A stretch of 64,000 bases of DNA from contig NZ_BMMD01000003.1 of assembly GCF_014645655.1 (NCBI RefSeq), positions 163,116 to 227,115 on the forward strand, read 5' to 3'. Each line of letters starts with the position of its first letter. The first letter of the stretch is position 1. Positions 9,101-16,340 of this stretch are shown here, piece after piece. The translations under genes and the position numbers were made by a program. The notes beneath the pieces were generated by a model. It was given only the letters and a program-made list of their open reading frames with translations, did not search any database and was not told the DNA's origin. This stretch comes from Agromyces bauzanensis. Its GTDB lineage: Bacteria; Actinomycetota; Actinomycetes; Actinomycetales; Microbacteriaceae.

Positions 9101-9337
9101 CTCGAGGCCGGTGATGCCCTGGATGGCCGTCTCGATCGGCGTGGAGACATCCGTGTTCACGACGTCGGGCGACGCGCCGGGATAGGCGGTGACGATCGAC
9201 AGCTGCGGGAACGCGATCGACGGCGCGAGCTCCTGCTTGAGGTTCGTGAGCGAGATGCCGCCGAAGATCGCGACGACGACGGTGACGAGTGCGATGAGCG
9301 CCCGGTTCTTCATGCTGAGCGCGGCAAGCAGGTGCAT
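6149..9337 (-). CDS. RND-family efflux permease (AcrB/HAE-like)
   Basis: A 1062-residue permease with two repeated halves, each a first membrane helix, a large external domain and five clustered helices. It opens MHLLAALSMKNRALIALV and continues GGISLTNLKQELAPSIAFPQ, typical of actinobacterial AcrB-like proteins. GRVVDDSIVVIENIKRH is the TM4 region with the paired Asp residues of the proton relay. A charged linker near residues 510-550 joins the halves. No adaptor or outer-membrane partner is nearby, as expected in a monoderm. Substrates cannot be read from sequence; drugs, lipids or solvents are usual. A palindromic repeat lies inside the frame at 8555-8578. ATG at 9337 is preferred over GTG at 9343. 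Confidence 0.9.
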   Translation of the reverse strand: MHLLAALSMKNRALIALVTVVVAIFGGISLTNLKQELAPSIAFPQLSIVTAYPGASPDVVNTDVSTPIETAIQGITGLETASTTSSTGLSRVTASFTYGTDLAFAEQKLLSAVNRIAADLPEDVEPQVLALSLDDFPVIAVAVTGVDDVSALSDEITRTTLGEINDVDGVRESTLVGDVGQRVTITPEPAELAARGLTQQAIRDALQQNGLLVPAGTITEGDSTFAVQAGVRLGSVDDIAGLPVLGAGAAADSGPSTGSGTVATTIDDVASVELTDNPVTSISRVNGEPALTISVTKLPAANTVEVSNAVRALLPDLESSLDTTNPGATFTVVFDQAPYIQQSIESLATEGLLGLTFAVLVILVFLMSIRATLVTAISIPTSVLITFIGLQAADYTLNILTLGALTIAIGRVVDDSIVVIENIKRHLVEGADKASTIIRAVREVAGAITASTITTVAVFLPIALVEGVTGELFRPFSLTVTIALLASLLVSLTIVPVLAYWFLKPARVHRHEDEAEIAAAAFVEETSPAAAPTGSARTVDELEHPSRLQRGYLPIIEWTLRHSVVTIIIAVLILGGTIALTPFMKTNFLGSSGQNTFQVTQELPVGSSLEAMDEASQPVEKVIRDTEGVETVQTSIGSGGRGLAAVLGGGGGATVTYSVTTDEGADQDALQASVRSELDELEDVGEVTLAASSGFGASTDIEVDVTASNAEDLAAATESVLEELDGLDSLAQTTSNLSESRRYIAVEVDRTDAAAAGYSEVALGGYVSAATQPQSAGSVVIDEKTLTIYLATENPPATIGELSALDVPTPAGLVPLDSLATVGEVDGPSSVTTVQGLRSATVSATPKDEDLGTATAQVTAAIERADLPAGATASIGGVAADQAESFAQLGLALLAAILIVYIVMVATFRSLLQPLLLLVSVPFAATGAIALQVITGVPLGVASLVGVLMLVGIVVTNAIVLVDLVNQYRHRGMNVRDALLHGSSRRLRPILMTALATIFALLPMALGVTGHSGFISQPLALVVIGGLVSSTALTLIVLPVLYNLVEGARERRALRRAAPIAG
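8555..8578 (-). repeat. REP-like palindrome in frame in the RND gene
   Basis: GGTCCCT (8555-8561) and AGGGACC (8572-8578) are perfect arms around GAGCCCGTCG. Read on the minus strand the element encodes GPSTGSGT, inserted between a glycine/alanine turn and VATTIDDVASVEL. A closely related element lies in frame in purL at 60105-60129. Confidence 0.75.
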
Positions 9338-9533
9338 ACCCACGATTCTCGCAGGGGCATGATGGCCGGCATGTCACGGCCGGCTGTGAATCCACTCGGC
9401 GAGGATGCTGGACTCCGGCCTGCCGCCGCCGCTGACGTCGGACGAGCGTGGGGATGAGCAGATGACGTCGGCGGTCGCCGTGCGGCAGACGCCGTGGCCT
9501 CGTCCCGGCACCGGACCCGGCGCCTTTCGCAAG

Positions 9534-10973
9534 TCAGACGACCGAGGACAGCAACTCGGGTTCGGACTCCGCGACGGGCGCGTTGGCGAGCGACCGCCAT
9601 GTGCGGGCGAGCGCCTGCACCGCGGCATCCGTGAGCTCGGGTGAGTAGCAGATGGGCAGGCGGATGAACCGCTCGAACGCCCCGTCGATGCCGAAGCGCG
9701 GCCCGGCCGCCACGAGGAGGCCTTCGCGGCGAGCTGCGAGCGCGAGCTGCGAGCTCACGGGCGCGCCGAGTCCGACCCACGTCACGATGCCGCCATCGAC
9801 GTGCGGCACGTCCCACTCGGGGATCGCGTAGGCGAGCAACGCCTCGAGTCGGTCGCGTCCGGCGCGCAGCTGTTCCCGGCGGAGGTCGAGGATCTCGTCC
9901 ATGCGTGCGAGCGCCCGCGTGATCATGAGCTGCTCGAGGATGGGCGTGCCGAGATCGCCCGGCGATCGCACGGCGAGGAGCCGCCGGATCAGCGGGCGCT
10001 CGGCGCGGATCCAGCCCACGCGCACGCCGCCCCAGATCGTCTTGCCGACCGAACCGATCATCACTGCCTGCCCGTCGGCTGCCATGGGCGGGAACTCGCC
10101 GACCCGGTCGATCGAGAGTTCGGCCGTGGTCTCGTCGGCCACCACGACGGTGCCCTGGCTCGCGGCCGCATCGAGCACCTGCTGCCGGGCGGTGCGACTG
10201 AGGGTGCGGCCCGTGGGGTTCTGGAAGTCGGGCATGAGGTACGCCATGGCGGGATTGGAGTGCCGGATCGCCTGCACGAGCGCCGCCGTCTCCTCGCGCT
10301 CGTCGGCGCCCGAAGCGCACGGCGAGGCGGGCACCGGCACGAGCCGCGCGCCGGCGGCCCGCAGCGCCTCGTACGCGTGCGGGTACGTGGGCACCTCGAT
10401 GAGCGCTCGGTCGCCGCGGCCGATGATGGCGCGGGAGAGGAGCGCGATGGCGTGCTGGGCGCCGATCGTCACCATGATCTGCTCGGGCGTGGTCGGCAGC
10501 CCCCGCACCGTGTACCGGTCGGCGATCGCCGCGCGGAGCCCGGGCGTTCCGATCGGGTCGTAGCCGGCATCCGACAGGTGTGCGGGAAGGTCGTCGGCCG
10601 CCTGCCGAGCGAGCTCCGGCAGCCGGGGCAGCGCGGGCGGCGCGGCCTTGGAGAAGTCGAGGTATTCCGTCTCGAGGGGTGCGGGGAGCACCGCCGGAGC
10701 GCCCGGCAGGCGCGCGACACTGCCGGAGCCCCGCACGCTCTGCAGGAGGCCCTGCTCGCGGAGGTGCCGGTAGGCGGCCGTGACCGTCGTGCGGCTGCAC
10801 CCGAGTCGATGGGCGAGATCGCGCTCGGCCGGAAGCCGGGTGCCGACCGCGATGCGCCCGTCGAGGATGAGGAGGCGGATGCGTTCGGCGAGTTCCTCGT
10901 AGGCGCTGCCCGCGCCGCGCCAGTCGCCGAGGAGCAACTCGAGCGAGCGAGCCGTGAGCGTGAGATCCGCCAT
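9534..10973 (-). CDS. yczR: MocR-family PLP-dependent transcriptional regulator, YczR-like
   Basis: A 479-residue fusion of a GntR-type winged helix and an aminotransferase class I domain. The winged helix covers about 20-90 (RLPAERDLAHRLGCSRTTVT), followed by a linker and the fold-type I domain from about 110. Lys311 in SVGKTIWGG is in the position of the PLP Schiff-base lysine. MocR proteins use PLP or amino-compound binding to control a neighbour. Here the divergent neighbour is a YczE-type membrane protein, the exact partner of the YczR subgroup. The start at 10973 is 62 bp from the divergent start, with shared operator sequences between. Confidence 0.88.
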   Translation of the reverse strand: MADLTLTARSLELLLGDWRGAGSAYEELAERIRLLILDGRIAVGTRLPAERDLAHRLGCSRTTVTAAYRHLREQGLLQSVRGSGSVARLPGAPAVLPAPLETEYLDFSKAAPPALPRLPELARQAADDLPAHLSDAGYDPIGTPGLRAAIADRYTVRGLPTTPEQIMVTIGAQHAIALLSRAIIGRGDRALIEVPTYPHAYEALRAAGARLVPVPASPCASGADEREETAALVQAIRHSNPAMAYLMPDFQNPTGRTLSRTARQQVLDAAASQGTVVVADETTAELSIDRVGEFPPMAADGQAVMIGSVGKTIWGGVRVGWIRAERPLIRRLLAVRSPGDLGTPILEQLMITRALARMDEILDLRREQLRAGRDRLEALLAYAIPEWDVPHVDGGIVTWVGLGAPVSSQLALAARREGLLVAAGPRFGIDGAFERFIRLPICYSPELTDAAVQALARTWRSLANAPVAESEPELLSSVV

Positions 10974-10989
10974 CAGGCCACTCTAGGCG

Positions 10990-11027
10990 AATTGGCTTCT
11001 TGCGAGAAGGCCAATTTGAGAATTGGA
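10990..11027. promoter_or_regulatory. Shared MocR operator between yczR and yczE
   Basis: AATTGGC at 10990-10996 faces GCCAATT ending at 11016 in a near-palindrome whose inner part is TTCT-TGCG-AGAAG. A third half site, GAATTGGA, follows at 11020-11027 in direct orientation. MocR regulators commonly bind such half-site arrays. The array fills the gap between the divergent starts, so one occupied site could repress both genes. Confidence 0.7.
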
Positions 11028-11035
11028 TTGCTGTC

Positions 11036-11761
11036 ATGCCCCGCCCCTTCGTACGTCCCTCCGATTCCGCCCCGTTGCTCGCGCGTCGCCTCGTGCAGCT
11101 CTTCACCGGGCTGTTCCTCTACGGCATCGGCATTGCGCTCATCGTGCGCGGCGAGCTCGGCGTCGCCCCGTGGGACGTGCTCACGCAGGGCATCGCCAAG
11201 CAGACGGGCTGGACCTTCGGCGTCATCACCATCGTGACGAGCGCCGTCGTGCTGCTGCTCTGGATCCCGATCCGCCAGAAGCCCGGCTTCGGCACCGTGA
11301 TGAACGCGCTCCTCGTCGGACCCTTCGCCGACGTCGGGCTCTGGCTCATCCCGCCGGGCCTCGACCTCTGGGTGCGCGTGCTGCTGCTTCCGGCCGGCAT
11401 CGTCGTGGTCGCGATCGCCACGGGCCTCTACATCGGCGCCCACTTCGGTCCCGGTCCGCGCGACGGACTCATGACGGGCCTGCACCGCGTGACCGGCTGG
11501 AAGATCTGGATCGTGCGCACCGGCATCGAGGTCGTCGTTCTCGCCGCCGGCTGGCTCCTCGGCGGCAACGTCGGCATCGGCACGCTGGCCTTCGCCCTCC
11601 TCATCGGCCCCCTGTGCGGGTACACGATCCCGCTCTTCGCGATCAAGCGATCGAACCGGATGCCGCAGCCGGCCGCCGGAACCGCAGGCGTCGCCACTCC
11701 GGGCGAAGCGGATGCACCGACGCCGACCGGCCCCGTGGCATCCGTCACCGCCGCATCCTGA
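11036..11761 (+). CDS. yczE: YczE/YitT-type integral membrane protein
   Basis: A 241-residue membrane protein of the YczE/YyaS/YitT group with about five hydrophobic segments, the first near residues 20-45 (LFTGLFLYGIGIALIVRG). The family hallmark GVAPWDVLTQGIAKQTG follows the first helix, and GPGPRDGLMTGLHRVTGW is the matching repeat in the second half. Its transported or sensed substrate is unknown. The ATG at 11036 follows the operator with no ribosome site, suggesting a leaderless transcript. Divergent pairing with a MocR/YczR regulator is conserved in actinobacteria and firmicutes and implies control by that regulator. Confidence 0.85.
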   Translation: MPRPFVRPSDSAPLLARRLVQLFTGLFLYGIGIALIVRGELGVAPWDVLTQGIAKQTGWTFGVITIVTSAVVLLLWIPIRQKPGFGTVMNALLVGPFADVGLWLIPPGLDLWVRVLLLPAGIVVVAIATGLYIGAHFGPGPRDGLMTGLHRVTGWKIWIVRTGIEVVVLAAGWLLGGNVGIGTLAFALLIGPLCGYTIPLFAIKRSNRMPQPAAGTAGVATPGEADAPTPTGPVASVTAAS

Positions 11762-12013
11762 CGTCGATCCTGCGCAGCCGCTGCAGCGTGCGCTCGGCGT
11801 GGACGGTCACCGCGTCACGCACGACTCGGCACCGGCCCGGCCGCCGTAGTTCGCAGCGAAGCGCTCGTCGGCCAGGTACATGTCGGCGAGTCCGAGGAAG
11901 TACTCCTTCGTCGGCTGGCCCCCGCCGGGGGGTCGATGCCCCGCTCGCACGCCGCCGTCCAGTCGCTGCCGAGCTGCACGTGCCCGCTGCTACCACGCCG
12001 TCTTGTCGGCGGC
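11745..12013 (-). pseudogene. Remnant of a TipA-type (MerR/TipAS) regulator
   Basis: The minus strand reads GQPTKEYFLGLADMYLADER and then FAANYGGRAGAE, the heme-globin-like core of the TipAS effector domain that binds thiopeptides in TipAL regulators. The frame then breaks after GAE. One missing T shifts it, and the expected tail VRDAVTVHAERTL continues in the next frame. Upstream, only a short stretch (QLGSDWTAACERGIDP) remains, fused across a deletion, and the MerR DNA-binding domain is gone. The end overlaps the last codons of yczE. This is decayed DNA filling the gap before the DUF4097 promoter. Confidence 0.72.
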
Positions 12014-12055
12014 GCTCAGCCATCCCCCTCTGCGGATAGTTGCGTCCGGCCTACA

Positions 12056-12097
12056 CGCGATATATCGTGAGTGCAAGGACGGACGCGATATATCGCG
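12056..12097. promoter_or_regulatory. Twin palindromic operators of the DUF4097-PadR operon
   Basis: CGCGATATATCGTG (12056-12069) and the perfect palindrome CGCGATATATCGCG (12084-12097) are centred 28 bp apart and end 19 bp before the operon start. AT-cored ATAT palindromes are typical PadR targets, and the operon encodes a PadR protein, so autorepression is likely. The 28-bp spacing suggests two dimers near the same face of the helix. Confidence 0.75.
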
Positions 12098-12116
12098 ACT
12101 GGAGAGGGGAAGTACC

Positions 12117-13013
12117 ATGACCATCGAGAAGTGGGTCATCGCACCCGGAGAGTCCCGGGTCATCGACCTCGAACTCGTACGCAAGCTCAAGGTGAGCCTC
12201 ATCGGCGGGAAGGTCGACGTCATCGCCCACGATGAGCCAGGCGCCCGCATCGAGATCAGGGGCGTCACCGGCAAGGACCTCAAGGTCGAGATCGACGGCG
12301 ACGTGCTCGAGATCGACCACCCCCAACTGCGCTGGGACAACTTCATCGAGGCGTTCAAGGGCTTCGTCGGCAGCGCCAAGGCCGAGGTGTCGATCCTGGC
12401 GCCGCGCACGGTCGCGCTGAAGCTCGGCGTCGTCTCGGGCGACGCGCTCGTCTCGGGCTTCGCCGGCGATGCGAAGCTCAACACCGTCTCGGGCGACATC
12501 GTGCTCGACAGCCACGAGGGCGATGTCGAGCTCTCGAGCGTCTCGGGCGAGGTCTCGGCGGGCAACCACACAGGTCGCATCACGGCGCACTCCGTCTCGG
12601 GTGACGTCGTCGCGACGGGCGACATCGTCGCGTTCAACGCCGACACCGTCGCGGGCAACATGATCATCGACACCGAGGGAACGCCCGACCGCATCGACAC
12701 CAACACGGTCTCGGGCGACCTCACGGTGCGCTTCGAGCCCGGCACGGGTGCGCGGTACCGCATCAACACCGTGGGCGGCACGGTGCTGCTCGACGACATG
12801 ACCGTCAAGGGCATGCTCGGCAAGGGCTTCGAGCGCGTCGTCGGCGAACTGTCCGGCCGCTGGCTCGACCTCGGCGCGAACAGCGTCTCGGGCAACATCT
12901 CCATCATGCGACGCGACGGCGGCAAGACCGGAACGACGGATGCCGCGGCCGGAGCCCGGGCGCAGGCCGGCGCGTCTCAGTCCGACCCGAGCGAGGGCGA
13001 GGCGTCGGCATGA
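12117..13013 (+). CDS. DUF4097 beta-solenoid protein
   Basis: A 298-residue protein built from about eight repeats of 18-20 residues with the signature VSGD (LGVVSGDAL, LNTVSGDIV, LSSVSGEVS, HSVSGDVVA, NTVSGDLTV, NSVSGNISI). This is the beta-strand repeat of DUF4097, expected to form a right-handed helix. There is no signal peptide or membrane helix, so it is likely cytoplasmic. The last 40 residues are disordered and Ala/Gly-rich. Function is unknown in the family, which recurs beside PadR genes and in envelope-stress operons. GGAGAGGGGAAG precedes the ATG, and the gene overlaps padR by 4 bp. Confidence 0.9.
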   Translation: MTIEKWVIAPGESRVIDLELVRKLKVSLIGGKVDVIAHDEPGARIEIRGVTGKDLKVEIDGDVLEIDHPQLRWDNFIEAFKGFVGSAKAEVSILAPRTVALKLGVVSGDALVSGFAGDAKLNTVSGDIVLDSHEGDVELSSVSGEVSAGNHTGRITAHSVSGDVVATGDIVAFNADTVAGNMIIDTEGTPDRIDTNTVSGDLTVRFEPGTGARYRINTVGGTVLLDDMTVKGMLGKGFERVVGELSGRWLDLGANSVSGNISIMRRDGGKTGTTDAAAGARAQAGASQSDPSEGEASA

Positions 13014-13636
13014 CTCCCCCCGTCTTCGCCCACGGCAACCTGCGCCTGTACCTGCTGGCGCTCCTGGAGGAGCGGCCGCGGCACGGGTACGAGCTCATCC
13101 AGGCGCTGTCCGAACGGTTCGGCGGCACCTACAGCCCGAGTGCCGGCACGATCTACCCGCGGCTCTCGAAGCTCGAGGAGGAAGGCCTCGTGACGAAGTC
13201 GACCGACGGGCGAAAGACCGTCTACGAGATCACGGATGCCGGCCGCGCCGAACTCGACGCCCGGCGCCACGAGCTCGACGCCATCGAGGACGACCTCACC
13301 GATTCGGTTCGACGCCTCGCCGACGGCGTGCGCGCCGAGGTGAACGACGCGATGCGATCGCTTCGCGCCGAGCTCGCGTCGGCCGCCCGCGAGGCGAAGC
13401 GCCAGGCCACGAGCGCCTCGGCGAGTGCCACGGCCGCCGCCAACGCCACCCACCTCGAGTCCGCCCGTGCGGTGCACGAGGCCGACCTCGCGATCAACGA
13501 GTTCCGGCAGCAGCTCCGCACCGACCTGCGCACGCACGCGCACCGGGGCAGCCTCGGGCCCGAGTCGGTGGCACTGCTGAAGTCGCGACTCGCTGAGGTG
13601 CGCGCCGACGTGCTCGCCACGCTCGCCGAGCGCTGA
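13010..13636 (+). CDS. PadR-family transcriptional regulator
   Basis: A 208-residue regulator. Residues 8-90 form the PadR winged helix (LRLYLLALLEERPRHGYELI, then GTIYPRLSKLEEEGLV and RKTVYEITDAGRAEL). The long C-terminal helix region (90-208) is Ala/Arg/Glu-rich and likely coiled-coil for dimerisation, longer than the short class 2 PadR form. The ATG overlaps the upstream stop as ATGA, so it is coupled to DUF4097. It most likely represses its own operon through the twin ATAT palindromes. The inducing signal is not evident; envelope stress is a guess based on related operons. Confidence 0.9.
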   Translation: MTPPVFAHGNLRLYLLALLEERPRHGYELIQALSERFGGTYSPSAGTIYPRLSKLEEEGLVTKSTDGRKTVYEITDAGRAELDARRHELDAIEDDLTDSVRRLADGVRAEVNDAMRSLRAELASAAREAKRQATSASASATAAANATHLESARAVHEADLAINEFRQQLRTDLRTHAHRGSLGPESVALLKSRLAEVRADVLATLAER

Positions 13637-13697
13637 GCTGCGCCCGCAGGTCCTGGAACGGGTGGAGCGTGTCGGCGGGGCGTGATCCAATCGGTCC

Positions 13698-14213
13698 ATG
13701 GCCGACATCACGCTCCACCCCTGGTCGCCGGACGACCTCGACCTGCTGCGTCGGGCGAACACGCCCGAGCTCATGGACCAGCTCGGCGGCGTCGAGACCG
13801 ACGAGCAGGTGATCGCGCGGCACGAGCGCTACCTCCGCATGCAGCACGAGGGCACGGCCTTCCAGTTCCGCATCGAGATCCCGGGCCACACCGAGGGGGT
13901 CGGCGTCATCGGGTACTGGCAGCGCGAGCATCACGGTGAGCCGGTGCTCGAGGCCGGCTGGTCGGTCGAGGAGGCGTACCGCGGACAGGGCATCGCGCCG
14001 GCCGCAGTGGCCGCCATGCTCGAGCGCGCGCGGGCCGCGGGCGAGACGCTACCGGTGTACGCCTACCCGCGCGTCGACAATCCCGCGTCGAACGCGGTGT
14101 GCCGCAAGGCCGGCTTCACGCTCGTCGGCGAGGAGGACTTCGAGGTGAAGCCGGGGCTCGTGCTGCACGCCAGCGTCTGGGTCGCCCAACTGGCCGAGAC
14201 GCCTCGGGGGTAG
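13698..14213 (+). CDS. GNAT-family N-acetyltransferase
   Basis: A 171-residue acetyltransferase of the RimJ/GNAT type. The acetyl-CoA site motif is EEAYRGQGIAPAAVAAMLER (about residues 92-112), matching the R/Q-x-x-G-x-G/A loop, and NPASNAVCRKAGFTLVGEED is the family C-terminal block. The acceptor substrate cannot be inferred. The TAG stop codon at 14211-14213 is also the first three bases of a TAGTCT hexamer that sits 6 nt before crcB, so the crcB promoter seems to be embedded in the end of this gene. Confidence 0.85.
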   Translation: MADITLHPWSPDDLDLLRRANTPELMDQLGGVETDEQVIARHERYLRMQHEGTAFQFRIEIPGHTEGVGVIGYWQREHHGEPVLEAGWSVEEAYRGQGIAPAAVAAMLERARAAGETLPVYAYPRVDNPASNAVCRKAGFTLVGEEDFEVKPGLVLHASVWVAQLAETPRG

Positions 14214-14222
14214 TCTCGCAGG

Positions 14223-14642
14223 GTGCGCGCGTACCTCGCCGTCGCCCTCGGCGGCCTCATCGGCACCGGCCTGCGGCTCGCGAGCGATCTCGCGTTCCCC
14301 CACGCCGACGGGGAGCTCCCCGTCGAGACCTTCATCGTGAACCTCGTCGGGGCGTTCGCACTCGGCTGGCTCGTCGGCGGCCTGTGGACCAAGCCGTCCA
14401 CGCCGATGTGGCTGAAGGCCGGCCTCGGGTCGGGCGTGCTCGGCTCGTTCACGACCCTCTCGGCCGTGCTCGCCTCGGTGCTCGTGCTCGCGCGCGTGGG
14501 CGAGCCGGGCCTCGCCGCCCTGTACCTGGGCGTCTCGGTGGTGGGCGGCCTCGCACTCGCCGCCGCCGGCCTCAGGCTCGGCTCGCTCGTCGCGCACCGG
14601 CCGATGCCGACCGAGGTCACGGACGCCGGGGAGACCCTGTGA
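14223..14642 (+). CDS. crcB: Fluoride channel subunit CrcB/FluC, first of a pair
   Basis: A 139-residue protein with four hydrophobic helices of the FluC fold. GGLIGTGLRLASD, FIVNLVGAFALG with the conserved Asn, and GSGVLGSFTTLSAV with the Phe-Thr-Thr segment match the fluoride-channel family. FluC works as a dual-topology dimer that exports F-. Here two different subunits are encoded side by side with a 4-bp overlap, the usual actinobacterial heterodimer arrangement. It starts at GTG, 6 nt after a TAGTCT hexamer with no ribosome site. No fluoride riboswitch precedes it. Confidence 0.9.
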   Translation: MRAYLAVALGGLIGTGLRLASDLAFPHADGELPVETFIVNLVGAFALGWLVGGLWTKPSTPMWLKAGLGSGVLGSFTTLSAVLASVLVLARVGEPGLAALYLGVSVVGGLALAAAGLRLGSLVAHRPMPTEVTDAGETL

Positions 14643-15019
14643 CCGGCGGCCTGACCCCGCTCATCGCGGCGGCCGTGCTCGGGGCCGGCGCGGTCGGTGC
14701 GGTACTGCGCTACGCGTTGTCGCGCGCGTTCCCCGTACGGCCCGGGCACCTGCCCGGCGGCATCCTCATCGTCAACGTGCTCGGGTCCGGCCTCGCCGGC
14801 GCGCTCATCGGGTTCGCCGAGCGGGCCGAACTGGCCGGCGACGTGCGCCTCATCCTCGTCACCGGGTTCTGCGGGGGCCTCACGACGTTCAGCACGTGGA
14901 GCGTGGAGACCATCGAGCTCTTCGACGGTGGACGGTGGCGCGCGGCGATCCTCAACGTGGTCATGACCCTCGTGCTCGGTCTCGCCGCCGCCGCCGCGGC
15001 CTACCTCGCCGCGCGCTGA
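14639..15019 (+). CDS. crcB: Fluoride channel subunit CrcB/FluC, second of a pair
   Basis: A 126-residue partner of the upstream subunit. GAVGAVLRYALS holds the GxxxR motif, ILIVNVLGSGLAG carries the pore Asn, and GFCGGLTTFSTWSVE is the canonical TTFST region with pore-lining Phe. It starts at GTG within GTGA, overlapping the first crcB stop by 4 bp, so the two are translationally coupled and should be made in equal amounts. Motif conservation is stronger than in the first copy, which fits a heterodimer with one divergent subunit. Confidence 0.92.
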   Translation: MTGGLTPLIAAAVLGAGAVGAVLRYALSRAFPVRPGHLPGGILIVNVLGSGLAGALIGFAERAELAGDVRLILVTGFCGGLTTFSTWSVETIELFDGGRWRAAILNVVMTLVLGLAAAAAAYLAAR

Positions 15020-15047
15020 GCGAACGGACGCGCCGAGCGGACGCAGC

Positions 15048-15107
15048 GAACGGATGCCGCGAACGGATGCCGCGAACGGATGCCGCGGCGCACCGCCGCG
15101 GCATCCG
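15048..15107. terminator. Three 13-bp tandem repeats running into a strong hairpin
   Basis: GAACGGATGCCGC repeats three times without change (15048-15086). The last copy opens a 12-bp perfect stem, CGGATGCCGCGG (15077-15088) with CCGCGGCATCCG (15096-15107), around a 7-nt loop. It lies between the convergent crcB pair and Dyp peroxidase, so it likely terminates both. The repeat unit contains the genome-wide word GGATGCC. Confidence 0.75.
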
Positions 15108-15119
15108 CCCGCCTCCGAC

Positions 15120-16340
15120 TCACACGAGCGTCTCTCCGATGTAGCCGCCCTCGTCGCACCCGGGCGGGATAGCGAAGACGGCGGAGCCGATGGGCGCCGT
15201 CCACTGGTTGAGCAGGTCGACCTCGTCGAGCCGGCGCTGGATGGGCACGAACTGGCGATCCACGTCGGCCTGGTACGAGACGAAGATCAGCCCCGCGTCC
15301 GAAACCGACGCCCCGGCCGGCGCGTCGTCGTAGTTGTAGCCACGCCGGAGGATCCGCTCGCGCGGGTCGTCGCTGCGCGCTCGCCGCAGGTGCGACACCT
15401 CCGAGATCACCGGGAAGCCGAGTTCCGTGACGGCCTCGAAGTCGGGGTCGTCACGCTCGGCCTCGCCCGTGAGCGGCGCGCCGGTGTCGAGTCGGCGCCC
15501 GATGGCGAACTCGCGGCCGGGGCGGTCGACCCGGTCCCATCCGTCGAGGTCCATCGCGACGCGGCGCAGCACCATGCCGGTGCCGCCATCGAGCCACCTC
15601 GGGCCGTCGCCGACCCAGACCACGTCCGCGAAGTCGGCGCTCCCCGGTTCGGGGTTGACGGTGCCGTCGACCTGGCCGAAGAGGTTCCGCATGGTGGTTC
15701 CGGATGCCTCGGTGCCGGCCGCCCGCCGGAAGCCGCGCTGTGACCACCGCACGGAGCCGAAGGCGCGGGCGTCCTTCAGGAGCATCCGTGCTGCATGCGC
15801 CACGGTCACTGGGTCGTCGGCACCGAGCTGGATGAGCAGGTCGCCGTCGCTCCACGCGGGTTGCAGCCGGTCGACGGTGAACGCGGGCAGCGGCCGCAAC
15901 CACGTCGGCGACGCGGTGGCGCCGGCCCGTGCGACGAACGCCGACCCGAACCCGAACGTCACCGTGAGCCGGGCCGGCACGAGCGCCAGCTCGGGCTCGC
16001 TGTCGGCGAGCGCGGGCTCGCCGCGCGTGAGACGGGCCGCGTCGTCACTGACGATGCGCATCAGGCGGCGCAACGCCGCGACATCGACAGCCTCGTGCAG
16101 GTCGAGCGCGACGAAGAGCGCATGCGCCTGCGCCGGGGTCTCGATGCCGGCCTGGTGCTCGCCGTGGAACGGCACGACCGCATCGCCGACGGTCGTCGCC
16201 GACGACCCCTCGCTTCCCGTCGCCGCCCGCCACGCCGCCTCGGCGCCGAGGGCCGTCGCAGCGCCCGCGCCCGCGGCGGCTGCTCCCCCGATGAGGAGCT
16301 GCCGTCGCGAGAACCCGCCGCCTGCGGATCCACGGGTCAT
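15120..16340 (-). CDS. Tat-exported Dyp-type heme peroxidase
   Basis: A 406-residue dye-decolorising peroxidase. Residues 10-45 are a Tat signal (SRRQLLIGGAAAAGAGAA), so the folded heme enzyme is exported. GQVDG in NLFGQVDGTVNP is the family GxxDG motif with the distal Asp, and the proximal heme His lies in the C-terminal half. It is the last gene of a minus-strand operon after a membrane protein, CopC and PCuAC genes, and overlaps the PCuAC gene by one base. In Streptomyces a similar Dyp (DtpA) with copper chaperones serves maturation of an extracellular copper oxidase. EfeB-like iron release is an alternative, but no efeU/efeO is nearby. Confidence 0.9.
   Translation of the reverse strand: MTRGSAGGGFSRRQLLIGGAAAAGAGAATALGAEAAWRAATGSEGSSATTVGDAVVPFHGEHQAGIETPAQAHALFVALDLHEAVDVAALRRLMRIVSDDAARLTRGEPALADSEPELALVPARLTVTFGFGSAFVARAGATASPTWLRPLPAFTVDRLQPAWSDGDLLIQLGADDPVTVAHAARMLLKDARAFGSVRWSQRGFRRAAGTEASGTTMRNLFGQVDGTVNPEPGSADFADVVWVGDGPRWLDGGTGMVLRRVAMDLDGWDRVDRPGREFAIGRRLDTGAPLTGEAERDDPDFEAVTELGFPVISEVSHLRRARSDDPRERILRRGYNYDDAPAGASVSDAGLIFVSYQADVDRQFVPIQRRLDEVDLLNQWTAPIGSAVFAIPPGCDEGGYIGETLV

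Noticed and set aside
14100..14222. Fluoride riboswitch before crcB
   Set aside because: The promoter hexamer is 6 nt from the GTG, leaving no leader for a riboswitch.
15048..15086. Tandem 13-bp repeats as a CRISPR array or iterons
   Set aside because: There are no spacers, only three units, and the last unit is part of a terminator hairpin. No cas or replication gene is near.
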